In this document: piece after piece, positions 1 through 6,267 of the stretch | Numbering within the stretch: the stretch's first letter is position 1 | Layout: each line of letters starts with the position of its first letter | Source: Clostridia bacterium | GTDB taxonomy: Bacteria; Bacillota_E; SLMV01; PUMD01 | Assembly: GCA_003562655.1 (NCBI GenBank) | Contig: PWUC01000209.1 | Coordinates: 1-7,521, forward strand | DNA length: 7,521 nucleotides | Direction of reading: 5' to 3' | Notes under the pieces: model-generated | What the model was told of the DNA's origin: nothing | What the model saw: only the letters and a program-made list of their open reading frames with translations | Database searches by the model: none | Translations under genes and position numbers: made by a program

Positions 1-1412
1 AGGTTGTCGCCTTCTGGATATATTCTGGATACTCGTCCCCGCAGGTAGAGGGCCTTTTCGTCCTCCACAGTCCGCTGCACGAACTCCTCGTATCCCTTTC
101 CCCCGGCCCGAACATCCATGTAAAAGATGTAGGCCTGACCGTCGGGCACCTTGTGGTGGTACAGCATGGCGTGCTTCGCGGTGTACATGCAGCAGATCTT
201 GGAACAGTAGGCCATGGCCCGGTCCGGATCCCGGGAACCGGCGCACTGGATGAAGACCACTTCCTTCGGGATCTCACCGTCGGAGGGACGCCGGATCACC
301 CCATCCGTGGGACCCGATGAGGAGTTGAGCCGCTCGAAGGCCATGCTGTCAATGACGTCCGGATACCTGCCGTATCCGTACTCGGCAAAGAACTCCGTCG
401 GGAGAATGTCGTAGCCGGTGGCGACCACGATCGCCCCCACCTCTTCCTCCATCACCTGGGCCTCCTGCTCGTAGTCGATGGCATCAACGGGGCAGACCGT
501 CGTACAGATATCGCACCAGCACCCTTCCTGTCCGAAATGGATGCAGTGCTGCCTCATTATGGCCGGGCGGTTGGGAACCGCCTGGGGGAAGTCCACCCCA
601 ATGGCCTTTCGCCCGCCCATCCCCCGCTCGAACTCACTGGGTACCGAGCTGGGACAGTGCTGCTGGCAGTCCATGCAGCCGATGCATTTGTCCCAGTCGA
701 TGTAGGTCGGTTTCCTCGTGATTTGGGCGGTGAAGTTGCCTACATACCCCGATACGGCGGTGACCTCACTGTGAGTGAGCAGCTCGATCAGCGGGTGCCG
801 GTCCACCTCGGCCATCCGGGGCGTCAGGATGCACGAGGCGCAGTCCAGGGTGGGAAAGGTCTCCGACAGCTGCGCCATCCGTCCCCCGATGCTGGCCTCC
901 TTTTCAACCAGAATCACCGGATATCCGGCATCGGCCATGTCCAGGGCCGCCTGCATTCCGGCGATGCCGCCGCCGATGACCAGGGCCTTCCTCGTCACCG
1001 GGATCTCGTGAGGCTGCAACGGCTGGTCCCTGCGCACCTTCTCAACGGCTGCCCTCACCAACTGCTCTGCCTTGGGTGTAGCCACCTCCACATCCTTGTG
1101 GACCCAGCTGCAGTGCTCCCGTATGTTGGCCATCTGGACCATGTACGGGTTCAACCCCGCTGACTGGGCGGTCTTTCGGAAGGTCAATTCGTGCATCGCC
1201 GGCGAACAGGCCGCGACCACCACACCATCGAGCGCATGCTCCGCGATGGCCTCTCTGATCCGGTTCTGCCCCGGGTCGGAACACATGTAGGTGTAGGCCT
1301 CACTGTGCACGACCCCGGGAACCCGGGCCATCTGTTCTGCGACACCTTCGACATCTACAGTGCCGGCAATGTTGAGCCCACACCAGCATACGAAAACCCC
1401 GATCCTCCGCAA
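1..1412 (-). CDS. hdrA: HdrA, flavin- and iron-sulfur-containing subunit of heterodisulfide reductase (partial, C-terminus outside window)
   Basis: This is the central electron-transfer subunit of a cytoplasmic HdrABC complex; HdrA binds FAD and [4Fe-4S] clusters and is the proposed site of electron bifurcation. The visible 470 residues begin with the family N-terminal domain: VFVCWCG with C9 and C11, then C44 and C69. An FAD-binding segment follows (GGGIAG at 147-152, acidic strand end near 170, GGRMAQL at 177-183). Then come the HdrA motif DCASC (C191, C194), a ferredoxin motif CIGCMDCQQHCP (C243, C246, C249, C253) and a second cysteine group (C290, C298, C300, C303, C307). A TTG start is chosen because an in-frame stop lies three codons upstream and a GAGGTG site sits 7 nt before it. 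The hdrB stop is 1 nt upstream, which implies translational coupling. The frame is open to the window edge. Family assignment is very secure; the physiological electron donor is unknown. Confidence 0.95.
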   Translation of the reverse strand, partial: MRRIGVFVCWCGLNIAGTVDVEGVAEQMARVPGVVHSEAYTYMCSDPGQNRIREAIAEHALDGVVVAACSPAMHELTFRKTAQSAGLNPYMVQMANIREHCSWVHKDVEVATPKAEQLVRAAVEKVRRDQPLQPHEIPVTRKALVIGGGIAGMQAALDMADAGYPVILVEKEASIGGRMAQLSETFPTLDCASCILTPRMAEVDRHPLIELLTHSEVTAVSGYVGNFTAQITRKPTYIDWDKCIGCMDCQQHCPSSVPSEFERGMGGRKAIGVDFPQAVPNRPAIMRQHCIHFGQEGCWCDICTTVCPVDAIDYEQEAQVMEEEVGAIVVATGYDILPTEFFAEYGYGRYPDVIDSMAFERLNSSSGPTDGVIRRPSDGEIPKEVVFIQCAGSRDPDRAMAYCSKICCMYTAKHAMLYHHKVPDGQAYIFYMDVRAGGKGYEEFVQRTVEDEKALYLRGRVSRIYPEGDN

Positions 1413-1413
1413 G

Positions 1414-2283
1414 TCAATTCACCTCGGCCGTGAGTAATTTTTTTCGCCAGGCACCGTCATCCAGACCACAGGCCTTCTCGTCAGCACCCAGCGCAAAGGC
1501 CAGCACCTGGCTGAAGTACACGGTGGGGGGCGGTTCAAATCCCCCGACTGATTCTCTCAACGCCCGGCTCGATGAGTCCAGGTTGTAGAGGCAGGTCGGG
1601 CAGCTGGTCAGGATCATGTCTGCTCCCGCTCTCGCGGCCGACCTGACGACCGCCGTGCCGGCAGCACCCGTCCGATCCCGAGAGCCGACGGACAGGTACG
1701 CTCCACAACACTCAGTCCGGAAGGGGTATTCGACGGGCTCTGCTCCCAGGGCGTCAATGAGAGCCTCCATGATCTGGGGGTCTTCCGGATCATCAAACTC
1801 CATCTCGTCGGAGGGCCGGAGGAGAAGGCACCCGTAATAGGGCGCAATCCGGAGACCCTCAAGAGGCCGCACGACGGCCGACTGAAGGTCCTCAGGGGAG
1901 ACATCCCTCTGCATCACCTCCAGCAGGTGGTAGACCTCCCTCTGCCCGGAATACTCCTTCTCCACAAAATCCTCCAGTTTCATCCGCGTCTCCTGGTTCT
2001 CGGCGATCAGCCTGTTGGTCCGCCTGAGCACGTTCAGGCACCCGGAGCACAGCGTCACCAGATCCGCCCCGGCCTCGTCAGACGAGGCCAGGGCGCGAAA
2101 GGGTGAGGCGAGGTTGATCAGGGCGTCGGTGGCGAGGGGGAAGACCGCACCACAACACTGCCAGTTCTCGAGCTCCTCCAGGCTGATTCCCAATCTGCGC
2201 GCGCTCTCCCGCGCAGTCCAGTCAAATTCCTGCGCCTGTTGGTGCAGCGTACATCCCGGGTAGTAACTGTAGCTCATGAGCAT
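1414..2283 (-). CDS. hdrB: HdrB, CCG-domain subunit of heterodisulfide reductase
   Basis: This is the catalytic subunit that, in characterised Hdr complexes, holds two non-cubane [4Fe-4S] clusters and reduces a disulfide; the substrate here is unknown. The 289-residue protein carries two complete CCG (DUF224) motifs. The first is C11, C43-C44, C79 and C82 (YPGC, NWQCCGA, LCSGC). The second is C152, C192-C193, C228 and C231 (YYGC, ECCGA, SCPTC). No ligand is missing, and the length fits stand-alone HdrB. The start is placed at ATG 2283 because GGAAAGG lies 6 nt upstream; ATG at 2277 is a possible alternative. The frame stays open for another 123 nt, but that stretch overlaps hdrC and does not resemble the family. 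hdrC ends 28 nt upstream, and hdrA starts 1 nt after the stop. Confidence 0.95.
   Translation of the reverse strand: MLMSYSYYPGCTLHQQAQEFDWTARESARRLGISLEELENWQCCGAVFPLATDALINLASPFRALASSDEAGADLVTLCSGCLNVLRRTNRLIAENQETRMKLEDFVEKEYSGQREVYHLLEVMQRDVSPEDLQSAVVRPLEGLRIAPYYGCLLLRPSDEMEFDDPEDPQIMEALIDALGAEPVEYPFRTECCGAYLSVGSRDRTGAAGTAVVRSAARAGADMILTSCPTCLYNLDSSSRALRESVGGFEPPPTVYFSQVLAFALGADEKACGLDDGAWRKKLLTAEVN
1420..1425 (-). promoter_or_regulatory. Ribosome binding site of hdrA, supporting its TTG start
   Basis: GAGGTG on the minus strand lies 7 nt before TTG at 1412 and inside the last codons of hdrB. It fixes the hdrA start, because no ATG or GTG is available between the in-frame stop at 1419-1421 and the conserved N-terminus. 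Confidence 0.7.
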
Positions 2284-2311
2284 TTCATACCTTTCCAGAC
2301 GGGTACACAGC

Positions 2312-2719
2312 CTAGCCGGTGTATTTCCGGTAACAGCTGACGATGGCCTGTTGGGGAGCCTCGGCCAGGACCTCTGCCCGCATCTCCTCGGGTTGAAGGA
2401 CCTCATAGCCGCTCCTGAGACGGATGGCCCTCAGAGCCTCCATCACCCGCGACAGGTCAAACCCCTTGGGGCATCTGGATTCGCACGTGTGGCACGAGGC
2501 GCACAGCCAGATGGCCTCGAAGTTCAGGGCTTCCTCCTCACGGCCCAGCTGCAGAAGCCTGACTGCCCGGTGAGGGAGAATCCCCATCTCAGACTCGAGG
2601 GGACAGCCGGCGGAACACTTGCCGCACTGATAGCAGGTCGAGATGTCCTCGCCGCTGATCTCTTCGACCTTCTCGATAAGTTCACTTCGCAGCTTCTCTC
2701 TGGACAGTTTCAAGTGCAC
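2312..2719 (-). CDS. hdrC: HdrC, 2x[4Fe-4S] ferredoxin-like subunit of heterodisulfide reductase
   Basis: This small iron-sulfur protein relays electrons between HdrA and HdrB. Its 135 residues hold two classical motifs: CYQCGKCSAGCP (C29, C32, C35, C39) and CASCHTCESRCP (C73, C76, C79, C83). The second is followed by the helical segment GFDLSRVMEALR, where HdrC proteins contact their partners. At 135 residues it is on the short side for HdrC. It starts with GTG at 2719, preceded by a strong GGAGGAGG a few bases upstream. The malic enzyme stop lies 36 nt upstream and hdrB follows after 28 nt, so the order in transcription is hdrC-hdrB-hdrA. The two intact cysteine motifs and the hdrB/hdrA neighbours make the assignment secure. 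Confidence 0.93.
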   Translation of the reverse strand: MHLKLSREKLRSELIEKVEEISGEDISTCYQCGKCSAGCPLESEMGILPHRAVRLLQLGREEEALNFEAIWLCASCHTCESRCPKGFDLSRVMEALRAIRLRSGYEVLQPEEMRAEVLAEAPQQAIVSCYRKYTG

Positions 2720-2755
2720 TGACCTCCTCCTGGGAGGATCTGTAGGCGCCTCGGT

Positions 2756-4003
2756 CTACTCGAAGAACCGGTTTGCGTGTTCCACCAGCTTCTCGGTATT
2801 TTTCGCCACTTCCTCCGGGTCGACCTTGAGGCGCGCCACGCCCGATTCCATGGCGGCCCGGGCAACGGCAGCCGCAACGACGGGGGCAATGCGCCGGTCA
2901 AAGGCCGCAGGAATGACGTAGTCCTCGTTGAGTTCGTCCTCAGCAATGACCCCTGCGATGGCCCGGCCCGCAGCAATCTTCATCGCCTCGTTGATGTCGC
3001 TGGCCCTGACGTCAAGCGCTCCCCGCAGCACACCCGGGAAGGCCGAGACGTTGTTTATCTGGTTGACGAAGTCAGAACGACCGGTGCCGACGACCCTCGC
3101 CCCTCCGGCCCGGGCGTCGTCCGGGTATATCTCGGGAACCGGATTGGCCATGGCAAACACGATCGCGTCATCTGCCATGTCGGCCACCATCTCAGCCGTC
3201 ACGAGCTGGGGCCCGGATAGGCCGATGAAGACATCGGCATCGACCATGGCATCAGCCAGGGTCCCCTTACAACCACGCTTATTGGTCACCTTCGCCATCT
3301 GTTCCTTGGCCGGGTTCATGCCCTCCTGACGGCCCTCATACAGGGCTCCGACCCGGTCACACAGGATCACGTCGCCAGCACCGAGATCCAGCAACAGCTT
3401 GGCGGTCGCCACGCCGGCAGCGCCCGCGCCCACTATCGTCACGGAAATATCCGCGATGTCCTTTTCGACCACCTTGAGTGCGTTGAACATGGCACCCAGA
3501 ACCACGATGGCCGTGCCGTGCTGATCATCGTGGAAGATGGGGATGCCGGTCTCCTTCTTGAGGCGCTGTTCTATCTCGAAGCAGCGGGGGGCACCAATGT
3601 CCTCCAGGTTAACCCCGCCGAAGCTGGGTTCCAGCCACTTGACCAGCTGCACCAGCTCATCAACATCCTTGGTGTCAACACACAGCGGGAAGGCATCGAC
3701 ACCGGCGAAGCACTTGAACAGCACGCATTTGCCCTCCATGACGGGCATGGCGGCCTCGGGTCCGATGTCTCCCAATCCCAATACCGCTGTACCGTCAGAG
3801 ATCACCAGTACCAGGTTGGACCTGGCGGTGTACTCATAGGACAGCGAGGTATCCTTCGCGATCTCCTTGCAGGGCTCGGCGACACCGGGGGTGTAGGCCA
3901 GGGTCATATCGTCTGCAACGCGGACTGGGACCTTGCTGATGACCTCTATCTTACCGATGTTGTCCCTGTGCAGGCTAAGGGCTTGCTCACGCAGATCGGA
4001 CAC
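2756..4003 (-). CDS. Malic enzyme (malate dehydrogenase, oxaloacetate-decarboxylating)
   Basis: This enzyme catalyses oxidative decarboxylation of malate to pyruvate and CO2 with reduction of NAD(P)+, in the cytoplasm. The 415-residue length matches the short bacterial/archaeal form that lacks the phosphotransacetylase-like C-terminal domain. Visible motifs are YTPGVAEPC (catalytic Tyr37), SDGTAVLGLGDIGPEA (69-84), VMEGK with the likely catalytic Lys92, the metal-binding region VNLEDIGAP (131-139) and FHDDQHGTA (157-165). The Rossmann motif is GAGAAG (192-197), followed by an acidic strand end at Asp216; this leans towards NAD+ but is not proof. ANPVPE (286-291) and NQINNV (314-319) complete the family pattern. 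A GTG start at 4003 is supported by GGGAGG 9 nt upstream. It lies 30 nt after the fumarase beta gene, whose product makes malate, so the two are consecutive pathway steps. Confidence 0.95.
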   Translation of the reverse strand: MSDLREQALSLHRDNIGKIEVISKVPVRVADDMTLAYTPGVAEPCKEIAKDTSLSYEYTARSNLVLVISDGTAVLGLGDIGPEAAMPVMEGKCVLFKCFAGVDAFPLCVDTKDVDELVQLVKWLEPSFGGVNLEDIGAPRCFEIEQRLKKETGIPIFHDDQHGTAIVVLGAMFNALKVVEKDIADISVTIVGAGAAGVATAKLLLDLGAGDVILCDRVGALYEGRQEGMNPAKEQMAKVTNKRGCKGTLADAMVDADVFIGLSGPQLVTAEMVADMADDAIVFAMANPVPEIYPDDARAGGARVVGTGRSDFVNQINNVSAFPGVLRGALDVRASDINEAMKIAAGRAIAGVIAEDELNEDYVIPAAFDRRIAPVVAAAVARAAMESGVARLKVDPEEVAKNTEKLVEHANRFFE

Positions 4004-4033
4004 GTTTCACTACCTCCCTCTTGATGTTGCGAT

Positions 4034-4582
4034 TCAGCGGGCGTAGGCCTGACGGCCCTCGATGTATATGTCGTTCCCCCGGGTGTCAATGCCCACCACC
4101 ACCGGGAAACTCTCCACCTTCAGGCGGAATATTGCCTCGGGACCCAGGTCCTCGTAGGCGACCACCTCGGCCTCTCTGACGGACTTGGCCAGCAGGGCCC
4201 CGGCGCCTCCCATGGCCAGCAGATAGACCGCCCCATGCTTCTTTATGGATTCCACCACCTCGTCAGAGCGGTTGCCCTTGCCGATCATGCCCTTGAGACC
4301 CACGTCCAGCATGGCGGGCGTGTAGGCGTCCATCCTGCCGCTGGTGGTGGGGCCGGCCGAACCGATGGGATCACCGGGTTTTGCCGGACACGGACCCACG
4401 TAGTAGATTATCTGCCCCTGGAAGTCAACGGGGAGCTCCTCTCCCCTTTCCATGGTCTCCACCAGCAGCTTATGGGCACTGTCCCGTCCGGTGTAGATGA
4501 CGCCATCAATCAGGACCTTGTCGCCGGCCCTGAGGGAGCGAAGCACATCGTCAGTCAGGGGTGTCTCGATCCTTTTTTCCAT
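4034..4582 (-). CDS. fumB: Fumarate hydratase, class I, beta subunit
   Basis: This is the C-terminal half of the oxygen-sensitive class I fumarase, which interconverts fumarate and malate together with the alpha subunit encoded just upstream. The 182-residue protein matches the usual beta length. It carries the family signatures YYVGPCPAKPGDPIGSAGPT (61-80), GPTTSGRMDAYTPAMLD (77-93), the GKGN loop with Lys102, and HGAVYLLAMGGAGALLA (116-132). ATG at 4582 is chosen as start, with AGGAGG about 10 nt upstream. A TTG two codons earlier (4588) is a weaker alternative. The ribosome binding site overlaps the fumA stop codon region, so the two subunits are probably translationally coupled in equal amounts. 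L(+)-tartrate dehydratase beta is the related alternative, but the malic enzyme neighbour favours fumarase. Confidence 0.93.
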   Translation of the reverse strand: MEKRIETPLTDDVLRSLRAGDKVLIDGVIYTGRDSAHKLLVETMERGEELPVDFQGQIIYYVGPCPAKPGDPIGSAGPTTSGRMDAYTPAMLDVGLKGMIGKGNRSDEVVESIKKHGAVYLLAMGGAGALLAKSVREAEVVAYEDLGPEAIFRLKVESFPVVVGIDTRGNDIYIEGRQAYAR

Positions 4583-4596
4583 CGACAATTCACCTC

Positions 4597-5442
4597 CTAT
4601 ATGGTCGCCGAAGCGTGTCTCGCAGCGTGACACTGGATGTTCACCGCTGCAATCAACGAGGCAATGTGAGAAGAATGGGGTTCGATGTGCACGGCCAGCG
4701 CCGTAGTGCGCCCGCCGAGACCCTGGGGGCCGATGCCCAGGTCATTGACCGCCTCCAGGGTGCTCCTCTCCAGCTCGGCGATGTGCTCGTGCGGGCTGGG
4801 AGTGCCCAGAGGTCGCAGTAGCGACTTCTTCGCCAGGAGCATGGCCTTGTCCATTGTGCTGCCGACGCCGACACCCACCACTATCGGCGGGCACGGGTTG
4901 GAACCGGCCCGGTCTACGGTCTCCACCACGAGTTTCGTGACGCCCTCCATGCCGCCGGCCGGAGTCAGTCCCCGGGCGACGCTCATATTCTCCGCTCCCC
5001 CTCCCTTGGGAGCAATGCTGATCCCGATTCCCTCGCCGTCGACGATGTCAGTGTAGATGACCGCCGGCGTGTTGTCGCCGGTGTTGTCGCGGAAGAAGGG
5101 GTCGACGGTCATCGACTTCCGCAGGTAGCCGTCGGTGTAGCCACGCCGCACTCCCTCGTTGATGGCCTCGACCAGGCTTCCCCCCGTGAAGTGGACATCC
5201 TGGCCCACCTCCAGGAAGATGACCGCAGTGCCCGTATCCTGACAGATGGGCATTTCCTCACGGGCCGCCGTCTCCGCATTGTCGATCAGCAGCTCCAGCA
5301 CTTCCCTACCTACCGGGGACTCCTCCTCCTCCGCCGCTCGCTTCATCGCGTCCAGTGCCTCTTCCGGAAGGTAGTAGTTTGACTTTATGCACAGATCCCT
5401 GACGGCGTCCCGCACCTGTGATACATCGACCTCCCTCATCAT
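4597..5442 (-). CDS. fumA: Fumarate hydratase, class I, alpha subunit
   Basis: This subunit carries the [4Fe-4S] cluster of the two-subunit class I fumarase. The 281-residue product has the three cysteines expected to bind the cluster: C67 in ICQDTGTA, C184 in SNPCPPIVVGVGVG and C271 in NIQCHAARHA. Other family segments are FRDNTGDNTPAV (117-128), IAPKGGGAENMS (143-154) and GLGGRTTALAVHIE (241-254). Two consecutive ATG codons (5442 and 5439) follow GGGAGGG at 4-5 and 7-8 nt, and either could be used. It is the first gene of the minus-strand train and is followed after 14 nt by the beta subunit. A terminator-like hairpin stands only 17 nt before the start, so expression may be attenuated. Tartrate dehydratase alpha is the related alternative. 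Confidence 0.94.
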   Translation of the reverse strand: MMREVDVSQVRDAVRDLCIKSNYYLPEEALDAMKRAAEEEESPVGREVLELLIDNAETAAREEMPICQDTGTAVIFLEVGQDVHFTGGSLVEAINEGVRRGYTDGYLRKSMTVDPFFRDNTGDNTPAVIYTDIVDGEGIGISIAPKGGGAENMSVARGLTPAGGMEGVTKLVVETVDRAGSNPCPPIVVGVGVGSTMDKAMLLAKKSLLRPLGTPSPHEHIAELERSTLEAVNDLGIGPQGLGGRTTALAVHIEPHSSHIASLIAAVNIQCHAARHASATI

Positions 5443-5459
5443 CAATCCCTCCCTCTTGG

Positions 5460-5494
5460 AAAACAAAACCGGCTCCACAATCAGTGAGCCGGTT
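5460..5494 (-). terminator. Rho-independent terminator or attenuator directly before fumA
   Basis: On the minus strand AACCGGCTC (5494-5486) pairs perfectly with GAGCCGGTT (5475-5467) around a 10-nt loop. TTGTTTT follows the stem, giving GGTTTTGTTTT overall. It could simply end the DUF3870 transcript. However, the T-tract ends about 5 nt before the fumA ribosome binding site, which leaves no room for a fumA promoter downstream of it. It may therefore act in the fumA leader as a conditional terminator. Confidence 0.7.
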
Positions 5495-5607
5495 CATCAC
5501 CCTTATTGGCATCGGGGGCTTAACCCAGCGGCCCGGGGTCATGTTGGCTGCCGTCGCTCTTCTGGTTGGCCTCCGGGGCCAATCGTCCGAGTCGGCTGAC
5601 TCGCTAT
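5495..5607 (-). promoter_or_regulatory. Structured leader/spacer between the DUF3870 gene and fumA
   Basis: This gene-free stretch holds two further perfect hairpins. CGAGTC/GACTCG with a 4-nt loop lies at 5588-5603, and TTGGCC/GGCCAA with a 5-nt loop at 5566-5582. Neither has a T-tract, so neither is an ordinary terminator. GCTGGGTT (minus 5529-5522) could pair, with one bulge, with the first arm of the terminator hairpin. That would make it a possible antiterminator. I see no convincing -35/-10 pair. The fumA operon may be read through from the DUF3870 promoter or may use a promoter with poor consensus here. Confidence 0.3.
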
Positions 5608-5973
5608 TCACTTCGTCTTGTCGCTATAGGCCCGGAACTTGTCCCTGGCGATTCTCAGCGCCGTCACCAGAGCCTTCTGCGCATTGCCGTGATACCTCTC
5701 CTCCACCTCGTCGACGAGGAGATGGAATTCATCGACCAGCCGGCGTCCCTGCACGAGCTTCTGGAAAAACCGCCTTCCGACTCCCGTCGCCAGGGTGCAA
5801 TCGGCGGCCATGACCACACCGGCCTCCCGGTCAACCTCCAGGCCGATCCCCACCACCCTGAACATCTCGCTGGCAGTGATGCCCTCCGGAAGCTTCGCAT
5901 AGCCGGTGATAAACACCGAACTCGCCCGGGCCCCGTCGCGGGTGTCCCGGCCGGGCCCGTTGCAGCTGGCCAA
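5608..5973 (-). CDS. DUF3870-domain protein of unknown function
   Basis: This small soluble protein has no signal peptide or membrane segment. The 121 residues match the DUF3870 pattern as I recall it: FITGYAKLPEGIT (21-33), VVGIGLEVD (40-48), VVMAADCTLAT with Cys59 (53-63), a middle segment QGRRLVDEFHLLVDEVEERYHG (75-96, Lys/Arg and acidic helix) and AQKALVTALRIARDKFRAY (98-116). No catalytic role is established for the family. The TTG start at 5973 is supported by GGGGGAG 4 nt upstream. It gives about 20 residues ahead of the conserved core, so a shorter form from GTG 5916 is possible but lacks a good ribosome binding site. The gene lies upstream of fumA in the same orientation, which hints at a shared metabolic context, though a terminator-like hairpin separates them. 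Confidence 0.8.
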   Translation of the reverse strand: MASCNGPGRDTRDGARASSVFITGYAKLPEGITASEMFRVVGIGLEVDREAGVVMAADCTLATGVGRRFFQKLVQGRRLVDEFHLLVDEVEERYHGNAQKALVTALRIARDKFRAYSDKTK

Positions 5974-6145
5974 GGGTCTCCCCCTTCCCGTCAGATCACG
6001 CTCCGCTAATTAGTAGTTCTCTAGATGGGACAATAACTCCTTCTGTCACTTAGAAAGAATCTCCGAATGAAAGTCGTGCGTCGATTGTGAAATCAATAAC
6101 GATATGAGTAACCCCGTAAGGCAGTACATCCAATGAGTCCCACGC

Positions 6146-6203
6146 ATGCAGCCCTGCCGATCACACAGGAATCAGGCTGCATTGCAGAGAATGAGTAATG
6201 CAG
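6146..6203 (+). promoter_or_regulatory. Pair of overlapping, mutually exclusive hairpins upstream of the baeRF gene
   Basis: ATGCAGCC (6146-6153) pairs perfectly with GGCTGCAT (6175-6182). CTGCATT (6177-6183) pairs with AATGCAG (6197-6203). The two stems share CTGCAT, so only one can form at a time. They lie 65-120 nt before the baeRF start. If transcribed they could form a two-state leader; as DNA they could be operator dyads. No known riboswitch or regulator box is recognised. Confidence 0.3.
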
Positions 6204-6254
6204 ACTAAGACACGAAGACCGAAGGCACCTCAGACGGCACATACACGATACTGT

Positions 6255-6261
6255 GAGGGGG
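6255..6261 (+). promoter_or_regulatory. Ribosome binding site of the baeRF gene
   Basis: GAGGGGG lies 6 nt before ATG at 6268. This selects that ATG over the in-frame GTG at 6253, which would place the ribosome binding site inside the coding sequence. Confidence 0.75.
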
Positions 6262-6267
6262 ACCGAC

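Larger units (their letters stand above)
5974..6267. other. Divergent intergenic region between the DUF3870 and baeRF genes
   Basis: About 294 bp without a credible gene, visibly more AT-rich than its flanks between about 6000 and 6120. It must hold promoters for both directions. On the minus strand, TTGTCC (6033-6028) and TAATTA (6012-6007) are 15 nt apart, a sub-optimal sigma70-like pair for the DUF3870 gene. On the plus strand, TTGCAG (6182-6187) followed by ACTAAG (6204-6209) is only a weak candidate. Short minus-strand frames here have no recognisable family and poor starts. Confidence 0.5.

Noticed and set aside
537..1163. 208-residue plus-strand open frame
   Set aside because: It lies antisense to hdrA, which has full motif support. 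The product shows no family pattern and is rich in residues expected from reversed GC-rich codons.
2276..2722. 148-residue plus-strand open frame
   Set aside because: Exactly antisense to hdrC, whose two CxxCxxCxxxCP motifs identify the real strand.
3518..4024. 168-residue plus-strand open frame
   Set aside because: It is antisense to the malic enzyme gene, whose catalytic motifs are intact through this stretch. No ribosome binding site or recognisable domain.
4034..5442. L(+)-tartrate dehydratase instead of fumarase
   Set aside because: The two families share this fold and cysteine pattern, but the directly following malic enzyme uses malate, so fumarase is the simpler reading.
5443..5607. 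T-box, known riboswitch or tRNA in the fumA leader
   Set aside because: No T-box TGGNACCGCG-like element, no recognisable aptamer core and no cloverleaf were seen. Only simple hairpins are present.
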